Shown here piece by piece: positions 57,192-64,000 of a DNA stretch of 64,000 nt. Position 1 is the stretch's first letter. The number at the start of each line of letters is the position of its first letter. The notes under the pieces were generated by a model, which saw nothing but the letters and a program-made list of their open reading frames with translations, ran no database searches and was not told where the DNA came from. Both the position numbers and the translations under genes were made by a program. This DNA comes from Salinicola halimionae. GTDB lineage: Bacteria; Pseudomonadota; Gammaproteobacteria; Pseudomonadales; Halomonadaceae. Where the stretch lies: positions 1,014,653 through 1,078,652 of the forward strand of contig NZ_PZJQ01000004.1 in the NCBI RefSeq assembly GCF_003206065.1, read 5' to 3'.

Positions 57192-57708
57192 GCCGATCCG
57201 CTGGCTGATCAGTTCCGGCGGCGAAGTGCTGGTATTGATCATGCTGGTGGCAATGGCGTTGTTCGCGATTTCGCTGGAGCGATTGTTCTACTGGCGATTC
57301 ACCCATCGGCGCGCGCGCCGGGTGCTGATCGAAGCCTGGATCCGGCGTCGTGATCACTCGAGCTGGAGCGCGCTGACGCTGCGCGAAGTCTGGACGCGCG
57401 AACTGATCGCGCGGCTGCGTCTGCCACTGCCTTGGCTCAAATTGCTGATCGCGATCTGCCCGCTGCTGGGCTTGCTGGGAACGGTAACGGGGATGATTCA
57501 GGTTTTCGACAGCCTGGCGCTGACCGAAAGCAGCCAGGCCCGGGCCATGGCCGACGGCGTCGCCCAGGCCACATTGCCGACGTTGTGCGGCATGGCCGTC
57601 GCCGTGGTGGGTCTGCTTTTCGTGACTCGTCTGGAACAGATCATTCGGCGCGAGGATCAGCGGTTGCATGACCGTATGGCCCGCGCCGTGGAGGACTCAC
57701 ATGCGTAG
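57175..57708 (+). CDS. exbB: ExbB family proton channel
   Basis: ExbB, with ExbD, harvests the proton gradient to energise TonB. The 177-residue protein has a first helix (about 17-38) and the two-helix MotA/TolQ/ExbB core with AICPLLGLLGTVTGMIQVFDSL and ATLPTLCGMAVAVVGLLF. GAGGAG lies 7 bases before ATG 57175. It overlaps exbD by 8 bases. It is the short ExbB2 type. Confidence 0.93.
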   Translation: MVPTLEPIRWLISSGGEVLVLIMLVAMALFAISLERLFYWRFTHRRARRVLIEAWIRRRDHSSWSALTLREVWTRELIARLRLPLPWLKLLIAICPLLGLLGTVTGMIQVFDSLALTESSQARAMADGVAQATLPTLCGMAVAVVGLLFVTRLEQIIRREDQRLHDRMARAVEDSHA

Positions 57709-58108
57709 GCGCCGGTTGCGGGAAGCCAGTGACGACTCGACCGGTATCGATCTCACGCCGATGCTGGATGTCGTCTTCATCATGCTGATCTTCTTCATCG
57801 TCACCACCAGCTTCATCAAGGAGAGTGGCGTCGAGATCGAGCGGCCCGACTCGAGCGAGGCCACGGCGCGGCAGGATACTCAAGTGCTGGTCGCCATCAC
57901 CGGCGAGGGCGCGGTATGGGTCGATGGCGAAGCGGTGGATGCTCACCGTGTCGGCGCCCGTGTCGCGCAGCTGGTTTCCGGTGACGGCAGCGTCGTCGTT
58001 CAGGCCGACAGGAACTCGACCACGGGCCTGCTGATTCAGGTCATGGATCGTATTCACCAGGCTGGCGTCGACAACGTGGCCGTCGCCGCCAACCGGGACT
58101 CCGGTTGA
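57701..58108 (+). CDS. exbD: ExbD family energy transducer
   Basis: The 135-residue protein has the cytoplasmic IDLTPMLDVVFIMLIFFIVTTSF, where the membrane Asp (about residue 24) carries protons, and a periplasmic domain. Start ATG 57701 overlaps exbB. Its stop overlaps the tonB ATG (TGATG). Confidence 0.94.
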   Translation: MRRRRLREASDDSTGIDLTPMLDVVFIMLIFFIVTTSFIKESGVEIERPDSSEATARQDTQVLVAITGEGAVWVDGEAVDAHRVGARVAQLVSGDGSVVVQADRNSTTGLLIQVMDRIHQAGVDNVAVAANRDSG

Positions 58109-58902
58109 TGCGTAGAGTGGCCGGACTCGTGGGTGGCGCGCTGCTGACGCTGCTGGTGTTCTATCTGCTGGCGCTGCTGGTCGCGCCGCCGGAGCCGGAT
58201 CGCACCCAGATCGTGACGCCCACCTCGATCTCGATGGTCGATGCGCCGGAGCAAGCGCAGGCTCAGCCATCTCCGACCTCGCCGGCATTGCCGACGCCGC
58301 CCAGTGCGCCACCACCGCCGCCCGCGGCGGCCCCCGCCCCGGCAGCGGAAACGCCCAGCCCGGTGGAGATCCCGGAGCCCGAGACGCCGCCGATGGAGAC
58401 ACCGGATGCGAGTCTGGACGCGTCGCTACCCGAATTGAGCGAAGCGCGGCCGGAACCGAAACCAGAGCCCCAGCCTGAGCCGGAACCTCAACCAGAGCCG
58501 AAGGCGGAACCGCAACCCGAGCCGCAGCCTACGCAGGAAACCGTGGCGGAAGCGGCGCCACAGCCGCAATCCGAGCCGTCGCAGGCGGAGCCCGCTCCGC
58601 AGCAGCCGCCGAAAGGCACGCAAGCCTCGCCCCGCGATGTCGGCCAGCTCCAGCCCACCAGCCGGGTCAATCCGTCCTATCCCATGCGTGCACGCCGGCG
58701 GGGCATGGAGGGCTACGTCGAGGTGAGCTTCATCATCCAGCCTGACGGGCGTGTCGATACCGGTAGCCTGCGGGTGATCGATGCCGATCCCGCCAATGTC
58801 TTCGATCGTGCCGTCGAGCAAGCCGTGTCGCAATGGCAGTTCCCTCCGGCCGATGACGTCAGGCGCGCGACGCAGCGCATACAGTTCCAGTTGGAGGGCT
58901 GA
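58108..58902 (+). CDS. tonB: TonB energy transducer
   Basis: TonB links ExbBD to outer-membrane receptors. The 264-residue protein has an N-terminal helix (about 5-26) and a long Pro/Glu-rich rod with repeated EPQPEP/EPKPEP (about 105-150). A C-terminal TonB fold has NPSYPMRARRRGMEGYVEVSFIIQPDGRV. The next gene follows after 2 bases. No receptor gene is in the window, so the transported substrate is unknown; siderophores are likely given the Fur-like site. Confidence 0.93.
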   Translation: MRRVAGLVGGALLTLLVFYLLALLVAPPEPDRTQIVTPTSISMVDAPEQAQAQPSPTSPALPTPPSAPPPPPAAAPAPAAETPSPVEIPEPETPPMETPDASLDASLPELSEARPEPKPEPQPEPEPQPEPKAEPQPEPQPTQETVAEAAPQPQSEPSQAEPAPQQPPKGTQASPRDVGQLQPTSRVNPSYPMRARRRGMEGYVEVSFIIQPDGRVDTGSLRVIDADPANVFDRAVEQAVSQWQFPPADDVRRATQRIQFQLEG

Positions 58903-58904
58903 GG

Positions 58905-60113
58905 ATGAGTTCGACGGTGGTCCGTGATCTGCGCAAGCGTTGCCTGGCGCTGATGGCCGCGGGCCTGATCGGCTTCGGCGGCGTTCCGTCGGCCCAGGCG
59001 GAAGGACCGGCGCTGCGTCAGGACATGATTCGAACGCTGCACTCGATGCAGTCGCAACTCGAGGCCGGCGACGACGCCACGGTGGCCTCGCGTGCCGCGG
59101 CTTCGGCCTCGCGGCTGCAAGGAGGGAATGCCGCCGACCGTTGGGCGCGCGCGCTGTTCCTGCAGTTGGCCGCGTCGGCCAATGCCCGGCAGGCCAACGA
59201 TAGCCAGGCTGCGGATCAGTTGGCCGAGGCGCGCGGCATCGATGAGGTTCCCGATGCCCGCCGGCTGGCCTGGTTACGCCAGGAAGCACAGCTTCGGCTG
59301 AGTGCAGGTCAGACGGAACAAGGCGCGGATCGACTAACGGAGTGGGTCGAACGAAGCGGCGGCGACGACACCTCTCGTTGGCTGCTGGTACAGGCGCGGG
59401 CCTCGCTGAAGGAGTGGTCGGCCGCGGCCAATTCGCTCGATCGCCTCCGCGAATCCGGCGCCGAGGGGTGGAGCTCCTCACAGCAGCAATTGGCGAGCAC
59501 GGTCTACCAGCAGACGGGTCGGTTCGACGACGCTCTGGCGCTGCTCGGCGACGATGCGAGTTCGCCGGACGTCTGGCGACGAGCGTCGGGGCTGGCGCAA
59601 CAGGCGGGAGATGACGGCCGCGCTGCCGCGATCTGGGAGAGCGGCTGGCGTCGTGGGGCGTTGACCTCGCGCGACGATCTGCTGCAACTGGCCAAATTGC
59701 ATATCGCCGGGGGAACGCCGGCACGAGCCGCCGAGTATCTGCAGCGCTGGCTGGATGACGGCCAGCTGCAATCCAGCCCCGCGACGCTGCGCTTGACCGC
59801 CCAGGCCTGGGCCGCGGCTCGCGATCACGATCAGGCGCTGACGGCGTGGCGCAAGCTTGCCGAACAGAGCGGTCGCGCGGAAGATTGGCAGCAACTCGCC
59901 GAGCTCGCCTACGGTTGGGGCGAATGGCAAACGACGCTGGATGCGTTCTCGGCATTGAGAGAGGCAGGCGGCGGCATGTCCGGGCGGGATTGGCTGCTGC
60001 AAGGCATCGCCACGGCACAGCTGGACGATCAGGATGCGGCGCGCGACGCGTTCCGTCGGGCCAAAGCCGCGGGCGTCGATCAGGCGCAGCAGTGGCTGGA
60101 TTCGCTGGGTTAG
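58905..60113 (+). CDS. Periplasmic TPR-repeat protein (TtpB-like position)
   Basis: This 402-residue protein has a signal peptide ending in AQA-EG (about residue 32). After it, about ten helical repeat units rich in Ala, Leu, Trp and Gln can be seen (for example WQQLAELAYGWGEWQTTLDAFSAL), in line with tetratricopeptide repeats. It closes the TonB2-type operon, where TPR genes are commonly found. It probably organises partners in the periplasm, but direct function is unknown. Confidence 0.85.
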   Translation: MSSTVVRDLRKRCLALMAAGLIGFGGVPSAQAEGPALRQDMIRTLHSMQSQLEAGDDATVASRAAASASRLQGGNAADRWARALFLQLAASANARQANDSQAADQLAEARGIDEVPDARRLAWLRQEAQLRLSAGQTEQGADRLTEWVERSGGDDTSRWLLVQARASLKEWSAAANSLDRLRESGAEGWSSSQQQLASTVYQQTGRFDDALALLGDDASSPDVWRRASGLAQQAGDDGRAAAIWESGWRRGALTSRDDLLQLAKLHIAGGTPARAAEYLQRWLDDGQLQSSPATLRLTAQAWAAARDHDQALTAWRKLAEQSGRAEDWQQLAELAYGWGEWQTTLDAFSALREAGGGMSGRDWLLQGIATAQLDDQDAARDAFRRAKAAGVDQAQQWLDSLG

Positions 60114-60146
60114 GAAATGCACCCTCGCGAACGGGCCACGAACCGC

Positions 60147-60183
60147 AACGGCGACGTCTGGAATTCCCAGGCGTCGCCGTTTT
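60147..60183. terminator. Terminator between the TonB-type operon and xthA
   Basis: AACGGCGACGTCTGG (60147-60161) pairs with CCAGGCGTCGCCGTT over 15 bp with one G-T pair, loop AATTC, then TTT. It can serve both converging units. Confidence 0.82.
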
Positions 60184-60225
60184 GGGTCAACAGGCTCACG
60201 TCATGGCTCAGCCCATCGGTTACCC

Positions 60226-61044
60226 TCACTTCAGTGCAAACTCGGTCCAGACCGGGGCGTGGTCGGACGGACGCTCCATGCCGCGCAGATCGTAATCGAT
60301 GCCGGCCTGACGAGTGGCTTGTGCCAAGGGCTCGGTGACCAGGATGTAGTCGATGCGCAGTCCGCGTTTGGGTTCGCGATCGAAGCCCTTGGAGCGATAG
60401 TCGAACCAGCTGAAAGTGTCGCTGTCATCGGGGTGGCAGCGTCGATAGCTATCTTCGAGACCCCACGCCTTGAGGCGTTCGAGCCATTCCCGCTCTTCCG
60501 GCTGAAAGCTGGTCTTGCCTTCGCGCAGCCAGCGCTTGCGGTTGTCTTCACCGATGCCGATGTCGATATCGGCCGGCGAGATGTTGAAATCTCCCATGAT
60601 CGCCACGTGCTCGGAAGGCTCGTGCTGCGTCTCCAGCAGGGCATTGAGCCCGGCGTAGAACGCCCGCTTGTTGGGGTACTTGGTCGGGTGCGCGATGTTC
60701 TCGCCCTGAGGGAAGTAGCCGTTCCAGACCGTCAATGGCTCGCCGTCTTCCATCTTCAGCGTCACCCCGATCAGACGGCGCTGCGCTTCCTCGCCATCAT
60801 CGGGCAGCCCGTAATGCACCGATTCCGGTGCCGCTCTGGTCAGCATCGCCACGCCATAATGGCCTTTCTGACCGTGGAAATGGACGTGATAGCCCATCGC
60901 TTCCACCGCCTCGTGGGGGAACTCGCTGTCCTGGACCTTGGTTTCCTGAAGACCGATGACATCCGGTGCGTGAGTCTCGATCAAGGCGGCGAGCTGATGT
61001 AGCCGTGCGCGGATACCGTTGATATTGAAGGAAACCATGCGCAT
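60226..61044 (-). CDS. xthA: Exodeoxyribonuclease III
   Basis: XthA is an AP endonuclease and 3'-5' exonuclease of base excision repair. The 272-residue protein starts [18 protein letters not shown] with the family LQETKV (metal Glu), [21 protein letters not shown] and the late DYILV and SDHAPV. The ATG overlaps the stop of an upstream small gene (ATGA), so the two are coupled. Confidence 0.97.
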   Translation of the reverse strand: MRMVSFNINGIRARLHQLAALIETHAPDVIGLQETKVQDSEFPHEAVEAMGYHVHFHGQKGHYGVAMLTRAAPESVHYGLPDDGEEAQRRLIGVTLKMEDGEPLTVWNGYFPQGENIAHPTKYPNKRAFYAGLNALLETQHEPSEHVAIMGDFNISPADIDIGIGEDNRKRWLREGKTSFQPEEREWLERLKAWGLEDSYRRCHPDDSDTFSWFDYRSKGFDREPKRGLRIDYILVTEPLAQATRQAGIDYDLRGMERPSDHAPVWTEFALK

Positions 61045-61295
61045 CAGTCGGAGCCCCCATTCTTCGAAGCGTCGCTGTCGGTTTTTGAGGCGTGCAGCGG
61101 TAGCGGCGGGGCGCTCTGACGCTGACGCTTGCGCTCGGCCTGGAGTTTCCGCTGCTGGGTTTTCTTGTCGACGTAACGGCGGGACGGCGCAACCTCATCG
61201 GGGTTGTCATGGCGCCAACGGCGGTAGTCCTTGCGCTTGCCGGTACGAATCGTCACCTTGTCGGCCAGCGACTTGGTCTTCTTTCTGCGAGTCAT
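61044..61295 (-). CDS. Small very basic protein coupled to xthA, unknown function
   Basis: I do not recognise this 83-residue protein. It is highly basic in its first 60 residues ([57 protein letters not shown]) and has an acidic, Ser/Asp-rich tail. Nucleic-acid binding is plausible from composition only. The TGA overlaps the xthA start codon, which supports a real gene and coupled translation. An AGGT stands 7-8 bases before the ATG. No Cys and no membrane segment. Confidence 0.68.
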   Translation of the reverse strand: MTRRKKTKSLADKVTIRTGKRKDYRRWRHDNPDEVAPSRRYVDKKTQQRKLQAERKRQRQSAPPLPLHASKTDSDASKNGGSD

Positions 61296-61502
61296 GCGCG
61301 CGACCTATAGCGGTTTCTATCAAGCGATTTCCATCGACCGTCTCGGCAACCCGACGTCGAGACACGACGTCGAGAAATGAGACATCGGAACATTACTGCG
61401 TATTCTAACAGCCAGCGATGCAGGTGCCAGCGCTTAACGTCCGTGCTCCCAGACCATCGACTCACGAGATCGACTGGGCGCGCGTCAAGGCGTCGATTGG
61501 CG

Positions 61503-61538
61503 GGGCTCGCGACGTTGATCGACTGGGCTCGCGACGTT
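61503..61538. repeat. Direct repeat upstream of the RNA helicase gene
   Basis: GGGCTCGCGACGTT occurs at 61503-61516 and 61525-61538 (22-bp period). GATCGACTGGGC occurs at 61468-61479 and 61517-61528. The block ends 15 bp before a TATAAT. A shorter pair, TGGAAGTACC, lies at 61646-61655 and 61657-61666. The whole gap 61296-61777 holds these repeats and the promoter element, no supported gene. Confidence 0.75.
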
Positions 61539-61553
61539 AGCGGGCTGGGCTGA

Positions 61554-61559
61554 TATAAT
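61554..61559 (+). promoter_or_regulatory. -10 element of a probable RNA helicase promoter
   Basis: A perfect TATAAT lies 218 bp before the helicase ATG, directly after the direct repeats. No -35 is clear at 16-18 bp. A transcript from here would have a leader of about 210 nt. Confidence 0.4.
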
Positions 61560-61777
61560 GCCCCCGGCTCGCGCTGGGCGTAGCCCCTGCGAAGTCGTCA
61601 ATCGTCGCGTCGAGGTATCGTCTAGAAGTACTGCTTGGCACCACCTGGAAGTACCCTGGAAGTACCGTCCTGGAGGGCGTGAATGCCTGTCCCGCCGCGC
61701 CGATTTCGGCGTTGTCGAACAGGGCGCCAGCCGTCGCGAGTCAAACCGTCAATCGATTTCGGACATTCGTCATTACT

Positions 61778-63067
61778 ATGAGTGAGTCTGACAACACCCA
61801 GGCCCCGGCAGAGAATCGCAGACCCAAGCGGCGTCGGCGCAAGCCACGTAAGTCCCAGTCCCGCAACACTTCCGGCTGGTCGCTGAAACAGTTTCAGGTC
61901 GAGCCTGTTGCCGGGCGCTGGCGGTTCCATGACTTCGACCTGCCAACGCCGCTGATGCGGGCGATCCAGGCCGAGGGCTTCGAGTACTGCACCCCGATTC
62001 AGGCCGAAGCGCTGATGCACACGCTGCTCGGCGGCGACGTGGTCGGCAAGGCGCAGACCGGGACCGGCAAGACGGCCGCGTTTCTGATCTCCATGCTGGC
62101 CTATTTCCTCGAAGAGGAAGCGCCGGACGGACAGAAGCCGGGGACGCCTCGCGCGCTGATCGTCGCGCCGACCCGCGAACTGGCCCTGCAGATCGAGAAG
62201 GATGCCAAGGCTCTCGCGCGGTTCACGTCGCTGAACGTGGCGAGCGTCGTCGGCGGCATGGACTACCAGAAGCAGCGCGATCAGCTAAGCAAGAATCTGG
62301 ACGTGCTGGTGGCAACGCCGGGCCGACTGCTCGATTTCCAGCAGAAACGGGATATCGATCTGTCTCAAGTGGAAGTGCTGGTGCTGGATGAAGCCGACCG
62401 GATGCTGTCGATGGGCTTCATTCCGGACGTCAAGCGCATCATCCGCTATACGCCCAAGCCCGTGGAGCGTCAGACCTTCCTGTTCTCGGCGACTTTCACG
62501 CCTGACATCCTCGGCCTTTCCGAGCAGTGGACCCAGAACCCGGCTCACGTCGAGATCGAGGTGACCCACGACAACGCGGCCAATATCGATCAGCGTGTCT
62601 ATCTGGTCAGTGACAGCGACAAGCGCAAGCTGCTGTTCAATCTGGTCAACCAGGAGACGATGGAGCGGGTCATCGTGTTCGCCAATCGTCGCGATCTGGT
62701 GCGCGAGCTGGATCAGCTGCTGCGTGAGCAGGGCATCAACGTGGCGATGCTTTCCGGTGACGTGCCGCAGAGTCAGCGAATCAAGACGCTGGAACGTTTC
62801 CGTGAAGGTGAAGTGAACGTGCTGGTAGCGACCGATGTTGCCGGGCGTGGCATTCACATCGAGGATGTCAGCCATGTCATCAACTTCACGCTGCCGGAAG
62901 ATCCGGAAGACTACGTTCATCGTATCGGCCGTACCGGACGGGCCGGGGCTCAGGGCGTATCGATCAGTTTCGTCGGCGAGGAAGATGCGTTCTCGCTGCC
63001 CGAGATCGAGAACTACATCAACGGCAAGCTTCCCTGTGAGCATCCGCCCGAATCGATGCGGCCCTGA
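61778..63067 (+). CDS. rhlB: DEAD-box ATP-dependent RNA helicase (RhlB/RhlE type)
   Basis: The 429-residue protein has a basic N-terminus ([16 protein letters not shown]), Q motif, [30 protein letters not shown] and [10 protein letters not shown]. The layout and ending resemble RhlB of pseudomonads, so it may be a degradosome partner of the RNase E in this window. RhlE-type or SrmB-type assignment cannot be excluded. I chose ATG 61778 (MSESDNTQA); no clear ribosome binding site stands before it, and the frame extends 99 bases upstream with no similarity. Confidence 0.9.
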   Translation: MSESDNTQAPAENRRPKRRRRKPRKSQSRNTSGWSLKQFQVEPVAGRWRFHDFDLPTPLMRAIQAEGFEYCTPIQAEALMHTLLGGDVVGKAQTGTGKTAAFLISMLAYFLEEEAPDGQKPGTPRALIVAPTRELALQIEKDAKALARFTSLNVASVVGGMDYQKQRDQLSKNLDVLVATPGRLLDFQQKRDIDLSQVEVLVLDEADRMLSMGFIPDVKRIIRYTPKPVERQTFLFSATFTPDILGLSEQWTQNPAHVEIEVTHDNAANIDQRVYLVSDSDKRKLLFNLVNQETMERVIVFANRRDLVRELDQLLREQGINVAMLSGDVPQSQRIKTLERFREGEVNVLVATDVAGRGIHIEDVSHVINFTLPEDPEDYVHRIGRTGRAGAQGVSISFVGEEDAFSLPEIENYINGKLPCEHPPESMRP

Positions 63068-63115
63068 ACGGCTGACATCCAGGGTGGCGCAGGTTCCTGC
63101 GGCCTCTCTCCGGTA

Positions 63116-63138
63116 ATCGCCCACCCTCGGTGGGCGAT
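63116..63138 (+). terminator. Hairpin after the RNA helicase gene
   Basis: ATCGCCCACC and GGTGGGCGAT form a perfect 10-bp stem with a 3-nt loop. The T run after it is weak (CCTTTCC), so termination may be partial. Confidence 0.55.
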
Positions 63139-63171
63139 CCTTTCCTGATACCATTCCGCTCCGGAACGCGC

Positions 63172-64000
63172 ATGCTCGATGAACCCCTCAAGCAACAGAT
63201 TCAAGAGGCTTACCGGCGCGTGCTCGAGGGGCTGGAGCTCACGCCGCGCTACGGTCAGCGCCTGATGATCGCGGAAATCGCGCGCACGCTGGCGTCGATC
63301 GAGCAGGACGAGCAAGGTCGGAGAACCTCCAACGAGCACGTCTGCGTGCTGGAGGCGGGCACCGGAACCGGCAAGACGCTCGCCTATCTATTGTCGGCGC
63401 TGCCCGTGGCCAAGGCCCGCGGCAAGCGCCTGGTCATCGCCACCGCCACGGTGGCGCTCCAGGAGCAGGTTCTGAATCAGGATCTGCCGATGCTCAAGGC
63501 GCACAGTGGCCTCGACTTCGAATATGCGCTGGCCAAGGGTCGCGGTCGTTATCTCTGCGTGGCCAAGCTGGACCAGGCACTGGAGGGTGCCGAGCCCAAT
63601 CCGACGCTGTCCTTGTTCGAGCAGACCATCGCCACGGATGCCGGGGGGGACTTTCCTCAGCTGATTCAGGAGATGGCCGACACCTACGCGTCGGGGAACT
63701 GGGAAGGAGACCGTGACAGCTGGCCGGTCGCCATCGACGATCGCGACTGGCGGCGGCTGACGGTGGATCACCGTCAATGTACCAACCGCCGCTGCGGTCA
63801 TTTCGGCGCTTGCGCCTATTTTCGTTCGCGCCGGCATCTCGAGCAGGCCGATATCATCGTTGCCAATCATGATCTGGTGCTGGCGGATCTGGCGCTAGGC
63901 GGCGGCATGGTGTTGCCATCGCCCAAGGACTGCATCTACGTCTTCGATGAAGGCCACCATCTGCCGGACAAGGCACTGGACCACTTCTATCATCGCTTCG
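63172..64000 (+). CDS. dinG: ATP-dependent helicase DinG, 5' part only
   Basis: DinG is an iron-sulfur XPD-type 5'-3' helicase that resolves R-loops and other structures. The window shows the first 276 codons: Walker A LEAGTGTGKTLAYL, the Fe-S domain Cys set (RYLCVAK near 125, then CTNRRCGHFGAC at about 203-214), VANHDLVLADL and the DEGHH box. The frame runs off the end at 64000, so the 3' two thirds are missing. ATG 63172 begins MLDEPLKQQI. Confidence 0.93.
   Translation, partial: MLDEPLKQQIQEAYRRVLEGLELTPRYGQRLMIAEIARTLASIEQDEQGRRTSNEHVCVLEAGTGTGKTLAYLLSALPVAKARGKRLVIATATVALQEQVLNQDLPMLKAHSGLDFEYALAKGRGRYLCVAKLDQALEGAEPNPTLSLFEQTIATDAGGDFPQLIQEMADTYASGNWEGDRDSWPVAIDDRDWRRLTVDHRQCTNRRCGHFGACAYFRSRRHLEQADIIVANHDLVLADLALGGGMVLPSPKDCIYVFDEGHHLPDKALDHFYHRF

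Noticed and set aside
58426-60018. 530-codon open frame on the minus strand opposite tonB and the TPR gene
   Set aside because: Translation is Arg/Pro/Ala-rich with no domain. The plus strand carries well-supported overlapping genes. It is the expected antisense frame of high-GC coding DNA.
1-64000. Search for CRISPR, prophage, transposase or toxin-antitoxin loci
   Set aside because: No regular spaced repeats, integrase or transposase motifs, or paired toxin genes were seen; the window is core chromosome.

Overview
The window is ordinary gamma-proteobacterial chromosome with high GC and dense, mostly plus-strand housekeeping operons. Gene order (mfd-gap-nqrABCDEF-apbE-nqrM-sthA, lolCD-comEC-msbA-lpxK-kdsB-murB, rne/rluC, yceD-rpmF-plsX-fabDG-acpP-fabF-pabC-mltG-tmk-holB-pilZ-tatD, etfD/etfBA) closely follows the order I recall from Pseudomonas aeruginosa. 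A Tus-family replication-terminus protein, the sodium-pumping Nqr complex and protein details such as the RNase E tail point instead to a halophilic relative, most likely Halomonadaceae (Halomonas/Salinicola/Kushneria type). The family assignment is inference from memory, not a database match. I saw no rRNA, tRNA, CRISPR array, insertion sequence or prophage.

Layout. 1-5.3 kb: mfd (minus) divergent from a long-form GAPDH gene that has a near-ideal HexR operator upstream. 5.6-12.8 kb: nqrABCDEF with its flavin transferase apbE and iron-maturation gene nqrM, then sthA to 14.3 kb. 14.5-17.6 kb: a minus-strand island with a Tus-like terminus-binding gene (Ter-like sequence in its promoter) and aguAB for agmatine to putrescine. 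17.9-28.5 kb: envelope block with lolCD, a DUF2062 gene, comEC, msbA-lpxK, a Trm112-like gene, kdsB, a low-molecular-weight phosphatase and murB. 28.7-32.9 kb: rne (minus) with a long leader. 33-35.7 kb: rluC, a HAD phosphatase and an S49 peptidase, converging on maf. 36.6-50.8 kb: yceD-rpmF-plsX-fabD-fabG-acpP-fabF-pabC-mltG-tmk-holB-pilZ-tatD-DUF1285-SF1 helicase-sseA. 50.9-54.7 kb: ETF:quinone oxidoreductase divergent from etfBA. 55-60.1 kb: a TonB2-type energy-transduction operon (DUF3450, TtpC-like, ExbB, ExbD, TonB, TPR) behind a Fur-box-like site. 60.2-64 kb: xthA with a coupled small basic protein, an RhlB/RhlE-type RNA helicase, and dinG cut by the window end.

How the parts connect. 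Nqr and ETF-QO both feed electrons to the quinone pool; SthA balances NAD(H)/NADP(H); the sodium gradient from Nqr suits a salt-loving cell. The fab block supplies acyl chains to PlsX (phospholipid) and to the lipid A path (LpxK, MsbA, KdsB). RNase E and the DEAD-box helicase are potential degradosome partners. No single locus is clearly an undescribed system. The observations most worth following are the Tus-like gene with its Ter-like promoter element, the HexR site 5' of the GAPDH gene, the almost leaderless yceD start, the Ser in place of Thr at the NqrC flavin site, and the SF1 helicase with a PcrA-like C-terminal domain.
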